In this document: positions 1 through 5,886 of the stretch, piece by piece
How positions within the stretch are numbered: position 1 is the stretch's first letter
Layout of the letters: each line of letters starts with the position of its first letter
Made by a program: the position numbers and the translations under genes
Assembly: GCA_041484905.1 (NCBI GenBank)
Contig: JBGPIL010000130.1
Coordinates: forward strand, 1 to 6,339
Reading direction: 5' to 3'
DNA length: 6,339 nucleotides
Source of the DNA: JACQCE01 sp041484905
GTDB lineage: Bacteria > Nitrospirota > Nitrospiria > JACQCE01
Notes under the pieces: generated by a model
Told to the model about the DNA's origin: nothing
Database searches by the model: none
Seen by the model: the letters and a program-made list of their open reading frames with translations, nothing else

Positions 1-1181
1 AGCCGTTTCATCCGGTCCAGCGCCTCGCTCAGTCGGGCCGGCGGCACGGTCATCGTCATCCGCACATACCCTTCGCCGGCCTCGCCGAAGCCGTTGCCCG
101 GCGTCGTGACAATACCGGTCTGTTGCAGCAGCCGGGCGGTAAACGCGGCCGATGTGGTTCTTTTGGGCACGTGCACCCAGACGTAGAAGCTGGCCGCAGG
201 CGATTCCACCTCCAGCCCCAGCCGCTGCAGGCCGGGGACGAAGAGATCGCACCGTTGCTGGTATTCGCGCCGGATGGCCTCGGTCACCTCGGCGGGGCTT
301 TCCAGCGCCGCGATGCCCGCTTCCTGTATCGCCTGAAAGACGCCAGAATCGAGATTGCTCTTGACCTTGCCCAGTGCGGCGATGACGTCGCGATTGCCGA
401 CGGCGAAGCCGATCCTCCAGCCGGTCATGTTGAAGGTCTTCGATAGCGAATGAAACTCGATGCCGACCTCTTTGGCCCCCTCGGCTTCAAGAAAACTGGG
501 CGGCCGTCGGCCGTCATAGTAAATCTCCGAATAGGCGGCGTCGTGCGCGATGATCAGGTTGTGGCGGTGGGCGAAGGCGACCGCCTGCCGGAAAAAATCA
601 GGCGTCGTCGTCGCGGCGGTTGGGTTGTTGGGGTAGTTTAAGAAACAGAGTTTCGCCCGTTTTAAGATCGCCGCGGGGATCGCGCCGAAATCAGGGTGAA
701 ACTGGTTCGATGCGCGCAGCGGCATCAGATGAGCCCGGCCGCCGGCGAATTGCGCGGCGACTTGATAAACCGGGTAGCCGGGGCTCGGCACCAGCGCGAC
801 GTCGCCGGGATTGATCACGCCCAACGGCAGATGGCCGATGCCCTCCTTGGAGCCGATGAGTGTCAGCACCTCCGTGGCGGGATCGAGCGTCACATTAAAT
901 CGCTGTTTGTACCAGCGGGCGACCGCCTCGCGGAAGCGCAGCATCCCTTCATACGAGGGATATTGATGATGACGGGGATCGGTCGCCGCCTTCTGGAGCC
1001 GTTCGATGATGTGACGTGGTGTTGGCAGGTCGGGGTCGCCGATACCGAGATTGATGATGTCGGCCCCCTTGCGGATCGCCTCCTGCTTCATCCGGTCGAT
1101 CGCCGCAAAGAGATAGGGGGGCAACGTGAGAATGCGGTCTGCGGGCCGGAATGTTCCCTGTTTGGTTCTTGATCTCTTCAT
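1..1181 (-). CDS. dapL: LL-diaminopimelate aminotransferase, 3' end cut by window edge
   Basis: This PLP-dependent class I/II (fold type I) aminotransferase converts tetrahydrodipicolinate plus glutamate directly to LL-diaminopimelate, bypassing the DapD/DapC/DapE steps. I translated 393 codons from the ATG at 1181 to the window edge with no internal stop. Visible motifs: LPPYLFAAIDR (20-30), NLGIGDPDLPTP (44-55), HQYPSYEG (72-79), IGSKEGIGHLPL (109-120), NYPNNPT (182-188), HDAAYSEI (213-220, PLP-ring Asp/Tyr), SLSKTFNMTGWRIGF (245-259) with the Schiff-base lysine at K248, and GYVRMT (371-376) with the probable substrate-carboxylate Arg374. The extended pattern fits the bacterial DapL family rather than aspartate or alanine aminotransferases. 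Family members are about 385-410 residues, so only a few residues should be missing. An AAGGA ribosome binding site precedes the ATG. It is the last gene of the cluster visible here and follows dapB across a 141-base repeat-filled gap. Confidence 0.93.
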   Translation of the reverse strand, partial: MKRSRTKQGTFRPADRILTLPPYLFAAIDRMKQEAIRKGADIINLGIGDPDLPTPRHIIERLQKAATDPRHHQYPSYEGMLRFREAVARWYKQRFNVTLDPATEVLTLIGSKEGIGHLPLGVINPGDVALVPSPGYPVYQVAAQFAGGRAHLMPLRASNQFHPDFGAIPAAILKRAKLCFLNYPNNPTAATTTPDFFRQAVAFAHRHNLIIAHDAAYSEIYYDGRRPPSFLEAEGAKEVGIEFHSLSKTFNMTGWRIGFAVGNRDVIAALGKVKSNLDSGVFQAIQEAGIAALESPAEVTEAIRREYQQRCDLFVPGLQRLGLEVESPAASFYVWVHVPKRTTSAAFTARLLQQTGIVTTPGNGFGEAGEGYVRMTMTVPPARLSEALDRMKR

Positions 1182-1185
1182 TTTT

Positions 1186-1191
1186 ATCCTT
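1186..1191 (-). promoter_or_regulatory. Ribosome binding site of dapL
   Basis: On the minus strand AAGGAT lies just before the ATG of dapL, with the AAGGA core about five bases from it. It supports the start at 1181. The first heptamer repeat begins at 1192, directly beside it, so the site sits at the foot of the inverted-repeat structure rather than inside it. Confidence 0.7.
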
Positions 1192-1328
1192 GTAGCCGGT
1201 AGGCAGTAGACAGTAGGCAGAAAAAAGTACAATGACAAAACATCTGACCTTCCCTGGCTACTGGCTCCTGACTACTGGCTACCATCCCTGCTCTTTTCTG
1301 GCTACTGCCTACTGGCTCCTGTCTACTG
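1192..1328. repeat. Inverted heptamer-repeat arrays, dapB-dapL gap
   Basis: Left array on the plus strand: four 7-base units (GTAGCCG, GTAGGCA, GTAGACA, GTAGGCA) at 1192-1219 followed by a purine tail. Right array, opposite orientation, 1252-1328: read on the minus strand it starts with units CAGTAGA, CAGGAGC, CAGTAGG, CAGTAGC (1328-1301), then a purine tail and a second block up to 1252. The segment 1204-1227 matches the reverse complement of 1291-1314 at 21 of 24 positions, tails included. The spacer between the arrays (about 1228-1251) is unique sequence. The array overlaps the last codon and the stop codon of dapB. It is not a simple terminator, since no U-run follows the stem. Confidence 0.9.
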
Positions 1329-2129
1329 CTTCAACAAATCCTGCATCGAATAAAGACCCGACGGCTGATCGACGATCCAACGGGCGGCCAACAGTGCGCC
1401 GCGGGCAAAATTGTCCCGGCTCGATGCCCGGTGGGTCAATTCCAGCCGCTCGCCCGGTCCCGCAAAAATGACAGTGTGGTCGCCGACAATGTCGCCGCCC
1501 CGGACCGATTGGATCCCGATCTGCCCCGGTTGCCGGGCGGTCTCTTTGCCGTGGCGGCTGTAGACGGCCGCCTGCTCCAGCTTCCGGCCGATGGCATCGG
1601 CCAGCAACCGGGCCAGATGCAACGCGGTGCCGCTGGGCGCGTCCTTCTTCATCCGATGATGCGCCTCGATGATTTCGATGTCATAGGATGGGCCGAGCGC
1701 CTTGGCCGCCTGCGCGGCCAGCCGAAAGAGCAGATTGACGCCGACGCTCATGTTGGGCGAATGGAGCACGGCCACCTTCTTGGCCGCCGCCTGCACCGCC
1801 CTCTGCTGACTGTCGGTCAATCCGGTTGTCCCGATCACCAGTGCTACGCCTGCTTTGGCGGCCATTGTTGCCGTCTCCGCCGTGACTTCAGGTGTCGTGA
1901 AATCAATGACGACCCGGCCGGTTTTCAGCGCGCGGGGCAGATCGGGCGTGATCGTCACACCCAGCTTCTCGCCGCCGGCCACTTCGCCCGCATCCCGGCC
2001 GATCGCGGCATGGGTGTGATATTCGATTGCGGCGGCGAGTGAGAGCTCCTTCTGCTCGCGCAGCAACGAGATGATCTGGCTGCCCATCCGGCCCGCAGCG
2101 CCCATGATAATGATAGGTATTGGGGGCAT
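1323..2129 (-). CDS. dapB: 4-hydroxy-tetrahydrodipicolinate reductase
   Basis: This cytoplasmic NAD(P)H-dependent enzyme reduces the DapA product to tetrahydrodipicolinate, the substrate of DapL. It is full length at 268 residues (family about 250-275). Seen in order: nucleotide-binding GAAGRMG (10-16), DFTTPE (76-81), GTTG (100-103), SPNMSVGVN (124-132), the family signature EAHHRMKKDAPSGTA (155-169) with the catalytic His pair H157/H158 and K162, RGGDIVGDH (210-218) and SSRDNFARGAL (236-246). The start at MPPIPIIIMG places the Rossmann glycine motif at the usual distance, but no Shine-Dalgarno sequence is visible: upstream are pyrimidine-rich repeat units and then TAATAAA. The stop is TAG, and the final CAG-TAG codons belong to a heptamer repeat unit. 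It lies 90 bases downstream of dapA and 141 bases upstream of dapL, in the same orientation. Confidence 0.96.
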   Translation of the reverse strand: MPPIPIIIMGAAGRMGSQIISLLREQKELSLAAAIEYHTHAAIGRDAGEVAGGEKLGVTITPDLPRALKTGRVVIDFTTPEVTAETATMAAKAGVALVIGTTGLTDSQQRAVQAAAKKVAVLHSPNMSVGVNLLFRLAAQAAKALGPSYDIEIIEAHHRMKKDAPSGTALHLARLLADAIGRKLEQAAVYSRHGKETARQPGQIGIQSVRGGDIVGDHTVIFAGPGERLELTHRASSRDNFARGALLAARWIVDQPSGLYSMQDLLKQ

Positions 2130-2135
2130 TTTATT

Positions 2136-2217
2136 AGACAGCAGGCAGTAGACAGTAGACAGTAGACAGGAAGAACACGACGGTGGTCCTGGCTACTGGC
2201 CCCTGGCTACTGGACCC
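2136..2217. repeat. Inverted heptamer-repeat arrays, dapA-dapB gap
   Basis: This is the shortest of the arrays and fills nearly the whole 90-base gap. The left arm (2136-2170) contains three identical units CAGTAGA at 2146-2152, 2153-2159 and 2160-2166, then CAGG. The right arm (2187-2217), inverted, has two exact copies of CCTGGCTACTGG at 2188-2199 and 2202-2213, a 14-base (two-unit) period. The unique spacer is only about 16 bases. L 2155-2170 pairs with R 2188-2203 at 12 of 16 positions by Watson-Crick matching. The left arm ends about six bases from the dapB start and takes the place of a ribosome binding site. Confidence 0.88.
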
Positions 2218-2219
2218 TT

Positions 2220-3091
2220 TCATATCAATCCATGCCTCTTCAGCGCGTCAACCAGCTTCTGCTTCGTCTCCGCTTGCATGGCGCAGAGCGGCAGGCGCAA
2301 CTCGTCGGTACATCGGCCCATCAGGGCGAGCGCAGTTTTGACTGGGATCGGGTTGGTCTCAAGAAAGAGCGCGTTGACCAGCGGCAGCAGCCGTCGATGC
2401 AGTGTCCTGGCCTGCGCAAAGTCGCCCTTGGCCGCGGCGGTGACGAGTGTGGCGGTCTCCCGCGGGGCGACATTGGCCACGACCGAGACGACCCCGTGAC
2501 CGCCCAGCGCCATCATCGGTAGCGTCATGGCATCATCGCCGGAGAGGACCGTCAGCCGGTCGCCGCACAGTTGCAGCACTTCATCCATTTGCTGGATCGA
2601 GCCGGAGCCCTCCTTGATCGAGACGACCGTCGGCAGGTGGGTCAGCCGGGCCACCGTGGCCGGCAGCATGTTCACCGACGTGCGGCCGGGAATGTTGTAG
2701 AGCATCAGGGGCAGGTCGACCGACTGGGCGATCTGCTTGTAGTGTTGGTACAGCCCTTCCTGTGTCGGTTTGTTGTAATAGGAGTGATCAGCAACGCACC
2801 GTCGGCGCCCGCCTGCTTGGCATGACGGGTCAGTGCGATCGCCTCCTCCGTGCTGTTCGAACCGGTGCCGGCGACGACGGGCACCCGCCGGTTGACCGTT
2901 GCGATCGTAAATTCGATGACACGCCGATGCTCCTCGTGGCTGAGCGTGGCCGATTCGCCCGTCGTCCCGCACGGCACGATGCCGTGGGTCCCCTCGGCGA
3001 TCTGCCATTCGATCAGCCGTCCCAGCGCCTCTTCATCAAGCCGGCCGTTTCGAAACGGCGTCACAATGGCGACGAGTGAGCCCTTAAACAT
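2220..3091 (-). CDS. dapA: 4-hydroxy-tetrahydrodipicolinate synthase, frame interrupted by one missing base
   Basis: This class I (Schiff-base) aldolase condenses pyruvate with aspartate semialdehyde, the first committed step of the pathway. The first frame runs from the ATG at 3091: MFKGSLVAIVTPF, then CGTTGESATLSHEEH (41-55) with the active-site threonines, then AGADGALLITP (94-104). There the family motif YYNKPTQEGLY continues in another frame. Adding one base at 2781-2782 (plus-strand GG to GGG, codons ACT-CCC-TAT-TAC) joins the halves into 290 residues, the normal length. Restored numbering gives Y106, LYNIPGRT (131-138, with Y132 and R137), SIKEGSG (158-164) with the Schiff-base lysine K160, LSGDDA and GGHGVVSVVANV. 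The rest is uninterrupted to the TGA at 2222-2220. A strong GGAGG site fixes the start. Because the gene is otherwise perfectly conserved and its product is needed by its neighbours, a sequencing or assembly error is more likely than a true pseudogene, but the sequence alone cannot decide. Confidence 0.93.
2781..2782 (-). other. Probable one-base deletion within dapA
   Basis: On the minus strand the codons read ATC-ACT-CCT-ATT, giving Ile-Thr-Pro-Ile. The expected reading is ATC-ACT-CCC-TAT-TAC, giving ITPYY, so a run of three C has become two. The shift falls between codon 104 and the Tyr pair that contains a catalytic residue. No slippery heptamer typical of minus-one frameshifting is present here. 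Confidence 0.85.
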
Positions 3092-3096
3092 AACAA

Positions 3097-3101
3097 CCTC
3101 C
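3097..3101 (-). promoter_or_regulatory. Strong ribosome binding site of dapA
   Basis: GGAGG on the minus strand lies five bases before the dapA ATG at 3091-3089, the best Shine-Dalgarno match in the window. It sits in the few bases between the end of the inverted repeat (3104) and the gene, so the folded repeat would leave it exposed. Confidence 0.85.
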
Positions 3102-3103
3102 GA

Positions 3104-3413
3104 GGGGCCAGTAGCCAGTAGGCAGTAGCCAGGGAAAAGAAGAGGGGCCAGTAGTCAGTAGCCTGCAGCCAGGGGCCATGAGTCGGGAAAAAGTAGCCAG
3201 TAGGCAGTAGGCGGGGAAAAGAAAAGACGCCAGTAGTCTGTAGCCAGGGAAAACCAGACGGCTTGTTATCGCCTTAATCGTTGTCATCTTAATTTTTCCT
3301 GCCTACAGTCTCCAGCCTACTGGCTACTGCCCTGCTTTCCTGCCTACGGTCTACCGCCTACTGGTTTCTATCTTTCCTGTCTACTGCCTACCGTCTACTG
3401 GCCCCTTTTCTAC
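3104..3413. repeat. Long inverted heptamer-repeat arrays, dapF-dapA gap
   Basis: This 322-base gap has no convincing gene and is almost wholly repeat. The left arm (3104 to about 3254) carries blocks of CAGTAGN units, each block ending in a purine tail such as GGGAAAAG. The right arm (about 3294-3405) is the same in inverse orientation, with tails read as TTTCCTG. The outermost ends match exactly over 11 bases (GGGGCCAGTAG at 3104-3114, its complement at 3395-3405), and 27 of the first 30 positions match. The inner ends also match (about 19 of 25), including a shared variant unit CTGTAG. The spacer of about 40 bases (3255-3293) is unique. The structure stops eight bases before the dapF stop codon and just before the dapA ribosome binding site. 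Confidence 0.92.
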
Positions 3414-4256
3414 TCAGTACTTCCACGCTTCTTCCCCCATCTCTCCCTCATACACCACTCTCGCATCGCCGGCCAGATCGATATTCCTGAATTGGTCGCC
3501 TTCGCGCGCAAAACTGACGGTCAACGGCTGGCCGCCTTTGGGCAGCAGGGTGACCGGGCTCTGGGCGCCGGCCACCGTCGCCGCGACCAGCGCTGATGCG
3601 ACAGCGCCGGTCCCGCAGGCGAGCGTCTCGTCCTCGACACCGCGCTCGTACGTGCGGATCTTGAGATGATGGGAATCAAGCCGTTGGATAAAATTGACGT
3701 TCGTGCCGGCCGGTTGAAACAGCGGATGGAACCGGTTCTTGCGGCCGACCGTCAGCAGATCGACGCTGTCGATGTTCTCAACCAGATAGACCAGGTGTGG
3801 CACGCCGGTGTTGACGAAATGGCCCTCGCGGCGCGTTCCATCAACTTCGATCGACAACCGCCAGCGGAAATCGGTCGGATCGGTGAACCGGATCTTCACC
3901 TGGTCGCCCGTGACTTCGGCCTGGATCAGGCCGGCCGGTGTTTCAAAGACCATGGCCGCCTTGGCGATGCCCTTCAGATAGGCAAACCGGGCCGCGCACC
4001 GGCCGCCGTTACCGCTCATGTCGGCGGGACTGCCGTCGGCGTTGAACAACCGCCAGCGAAAATCAGCTTTTCCGCCTGAGGCGGACGAACTCGGCGGCTC
4101 GATCAGAATGACGCCGTCCGCGCCGATGGAAAGGCGGTGGGCGCAGATTTTGGCGACCCACTGCGAGAGGGTTGCCTCGGGCAGAACGGGCGTCCGATGG
4201 TCGATCAGGATGAAATCGTTGCCGCTGCCGCTGAGTTTGGTAAACGGGATTTTCAT
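3414..4256 (-). CDS. dapF: Diaminopimelate epimerase
   Basis: This cofactor-independent epimerase converts LL- to meso-diaminopimelate by a two-cysteine (two-base) mechanism. With the start at 4256 it has 280 residues, normal for the family, and the N-terminus MKIPFTKLSGSGNDF matches the usual MKxxFxKxxGxGNDF pattern. Visible motifs: GADGVILIEP (45-54), FNADGSPADMSGNGGRCAARF (71-91) with active-site C87, FVNTGVPHLVYLV (147-159), GTNVNFI (184-190), and YERGVEDETLACGTGA (203-218) with the second active-site cysteine C214. Both halves of the pseudo-symmetric fold are complete. A TTG 18 bases upstream is in frame (extra MLRWIA) but lacks a ribosome binding site and would spoil the family N-terminus. 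The chosen ATG has only a weak GGAT upstream. It lies between lysA and dapA, separated from both by repeats. Confidence 0.96.
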   Translation of the reverse strand: MKIPFTKLSGSGNDFILIDHRTPVLPEATLSQWVAKICAHRLSIGADGVILIEPPSSSASGGKADFRWRLFNADGSPADMSGNGGRCAARFAYLKGIAKAAMVFETPAGLIQAEVTGDQVKIRFTDPTDFRWRLSIEVDGTRREGHFVNTGVPHLVYLVENIDSVDLLTVGRKNRFHPLFQPAGTNVNFIQRLDSHHLKIRTYERGVEDETLACGTGAVASALVAATVAGAQSPVTLLPKGGQPLTVSFAREGDQFRNIDLAGDARVVYEGEMGEEAWKY

Positions 4257-4293
4257 CGCGATCCATCGTAGCAAACTGCGGGGAAGGGGGGCA

Positions 4294-4423
4294 AGTAGGC
4301 AGTAGACAGTAGGCGGGAAAGAAGGACAAGTAGGCCGTAGCCAGTAGCCAGGAATTAGAGACAGAGCAACAACGCGCTTTGTTTTCCCTGTCTACTGTCT
4401 ACTTTTATTTTCCTGCCTACTGA
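4294..4423. repeat. Inverted heptamer-repeat arrays, lysA-dapF gap
   Basis: The left arm (4294-4352) has two blocks of GTAGNCA units separated by a purine-rich stretch. The right arm (4386-4423) has the inverse, CTGTCTACTGTCTAC, then a T-rich stretch, then CCTGCCTACTG. Inner ends 4337-4352 and 4387-4402 are complementary at 14 of 16 positions, and an outer AGTAGGCAG is also shared. The unique spacer contains a small perfect inverted repeat, AACAA (4368-4372) and TTGTT (4379-4383), that could cap the hairpin. The right arm ends three bases before the lysA stop codon. Confidence 0.88.
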
Positions 4424-4426
4424 ACC

Positions 4427-5695
4427 CTATTTCTTCAACGACGGGGGAATAAATTCGCCGCGGATCAGATCGCCGTAGGTTTCACGCCGGCGAATGACGG
4501 TAAAACTGCTGCCCTGCACCAGGACTTCGGCCGCCCGGGGCCGGGCATTGTAGTTGGAAGCCATCGCGAAGCCGTACGCTCCCGCGCTCATGACCGCCAA
4601 AAGATCGCCCGGCCGGTTCTGGGGCAGGCGGCGTCCTTTGGCCAGAAAATCGCCCGATTCGCAGATCGGCCCGACCACGTCGACCGTCTGCGCGCGGATG
4701 CGGCGGCGCATCACGGGGAGAATTTGATGATAGGCGTCGTACAGGCTCGGCCGGATCAGATCATTCATCCCCGCGTCGACAACGACAAAGGGATGGGGAT
4801 GGCCCGATTTGACGTAGAGGACTTCGGTCAGCAGCAACCCGGCGTTGCCGACGATCACGCGGCCCGGCTCGAAGATCAGCGTGCCGCCCGATGCCAGCCA
4901 CGGCTTGAGCAGCGGGGTCAGTGCCCTGGCGAGCGCGCGGGGATGGGGCGGTGTTTCGGATTTGTAGGTAATGCCCAGGCCGCCGCCCAAATCAAGATAG
5001 CGGATGTTGATCCACTCGGCCCGGAGCCGGTCGATCAGCCGCAAAATTTTCTTGACAGCGTCAAGAAACGGCCCCAACTGGGTGATCTGCGACCCGATGT
5101 GGGAATGGAGTCCCACCACTTCGATATGGCGCAAGCGGCAGGCCGCCCGGTAGAACGCCAGCGCCTCCCGGATGTTGACGCCGAACTTGCTGTTCTTCAG
5201 GCCGGTGGAGATATAGGGATGGGTCTGGGGATTGATGTCGGGATTGACCCGGAGCGCAACCCGCGCCTGCCGCCCGCACTGCCGGGCGACCTTCTCGATC
5301 AGCGCCAATTCCTGGTGCGACTCGACATTGAACATCAAAATGCGGGCCTGCAGCGCGTCGTGAATTTCCTTCGCCTGCTTGCCGACGCCGGCAAAGACGA
5401 TCTTGCCCGGATCGATGCCGGCTGCCAGGGCGCGGTAGAGTTCTCCCCCGGAGACCACGTCGGCGCCGCCGCCCTCCTGGGCGAAGAGGCGCAGGAGGGC
5501 CAGATTGGAGTTTGCTTTGACGGCAAACGCGGTGAGATGGGACACCCCGGCAAACGCGTCGTCAAACGCCCGGAAATGGCGGCGGAGCGTCCGCTCGCTG
5601 TAGACGTAGCAGGGGGTGCCGACGGCCCGCGCGATCCACGCAAGGGGCACCTCCTCGCACCACAACGTCTGCCGGTGGTATTGAAAGGTGTGCAT
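4427..5695 (-). CDS. lysA: Diaminopimelate decarboxylase
   Basis: This PLP-dependent (alanine-racemase fold, type III) enzyme decarboxylates meso-diaminopimelate to L-lysine. It is full length at 422 residues (family about 410-430). N-terminal barrel: TPCYVYSERTLRRHF (27-41), AVKANSN (58-64) with Schiff-base lysine K60, GGGADVVSGGELYRAL (75-90), VNPDINPQTHPYISTG (150-165), SKFGV (169-173), HSHIGSQ (197-203) and the phosphate-binding LGGGLGI (236-242). C-terminal part: FEPGR (275-279), DAGMNDLIRPSLYDAYH (307-323), GPICESGDFL (342-351) with the active-site cysteine C345, and AGAYG (371-375) with Y374. The ATG at 5695 matches family starts, though no Shine-Dalgarno sequence is visible upstream, where octamer repeats end. 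It is the first lysine gene of the cluster. The upstream STAS-like gene is 180 bases away in the same direction. Confidence 0.96.
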   Translation of the reverse strand: MHTFQYHRQTLWCEEVPLAWIARAVGTPCYVYSERTLRRHFRAFDDAFAGVSHLTAFAVKANSNLALLRLFAQEGGGADVVSGGELYRALAAGIDPGKIVFAGVGKQAKEIHDALQARILMFNVESHQELALIEKVARQCGRQARVALRVNPDINPQTHPYISTGLKNSKFGVNIREALAFYRAACRLRHIEVVGLHSHIGSQITQLGPFLDAVKKILRLIDRLRAEWINIRYLDLGGGLGITYKSETPPHPRALARALTPLLKPWLASGGTLIFEPGRVIVGNAGLLLTEVLYVKSGHPHPFVVVDAGMNDLIRPSLYDAYHQILPVMRRRIRAQTVDVVGPICESGDFLAKGRRLPQNRPGDLLAVMSAGAYGFAMASNYNARPRAAEVLVQGSSFTVIRRRETYGDLIRGEFIPPSLKK

Positions 5696-5703
5696 GGGGT
5701 GAA

Positions 5704-5886
5704 AAGGTGGTTAGGTCGCTGGGTGGTGAGGTAGCTAGGAAATCGGGTGGCTAGGTAATGAGGTGGCTAGGTGGCTGGAAAAGGGCGTGTTGAAGTGGCG
5801 TGTCCTAGCGACCATCAGTAGTTCTTCTAGCTACCGAGCGACCTGTTGTTCCTAGCCACCTAGCGACCTAACAACCTAGCTACCTT
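5704..5886. repeat. Inverted octamer-repeat arrays upstream of lysA
   Basis: This is a different repeat family from the other gaps. Left arm: nine consecutive 8-base units at 5705-5776, all in register, consensus AGGTGGCT (for example AGGTGGTT, AGGTCGCT, AGGTAGCT, AGGTGGCT, AGGTGGCT). The right arm (about 5804-5886) carries the same unit in inverse orientation (CTAGCGAC, CTAGCTAC, CTAGCCAC and variants), with a few decayed units. The outer 36 bases, 5704-5739 and 5851-5886, are complementary at 27 of 36 positions, and several mismatches would be G-U pairs in RNA. The spacer is about 27 bases. The right arm runs into the upstream gene and encodes its last residues and stop. Confidence 0.9.

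Noticed and set aside
1182..1322. Insertion sequence or MITE as source of the palindromes
   Set aside because: No transposase is present, no target-site duplication could be recognised at the arm ends, and arm lengths differ widely between gaps. Unit-based expansion or template switching fits better.
1232..1471. Plus-strand frame encoding GYWLLTTGY-like peptide
   Set aside because: It starts in the spacer, is built from the stop-free repeat arm and then runs antisense into dapB. The peptide merely reflects the heptamer unit. The minus-strand frame 4063-4329 (AYCLLPT) is rejected for the same reason.
2775..2790. Programmed minus-one frameshift in dapA
   Set aside because: Neither a slippery heptamer of the X-XXY-YYZ type nor an obvious stimulatory stem is visible, and DapA is not known to use recoding. 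A missing base in a short homopolymer explains it better.
3104..3405. CRISPR array
   Set aside because: The units are only 7 or 8 bases, adjacent without spacers, variable at one or two positions, and arranged as inverted arms. There are no repeats of 23-40 bases with unique spacers and no cas genes.
3414..4274. Longer dapF starting at the TTG at 4274
   Set aside because: It adds six residues before the conserved MKIPFTK start, with no ribosome binding site at the TTG.
4724..5734. Long open frame of 336 codons on the plus strand
   Set aside because: It lies antisense over lysA, which has every family motif. The translation has no recognisable domain, and such frames are common opposite GC-rich genes. 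The same applies to 1431-2042, 3666-4079, 2232-2522, 123-446 and 696-1172.
5696..5875. Rho-independent terminator or promoter between the STAS-like gene and lysA
   Set aside because: The inverted octamer arrays can pair, but no U-run follows on the minus strand, and I could not find a convincing -35/-10 pair in the repeat or spacer. The same holds for the heptamer gaps.
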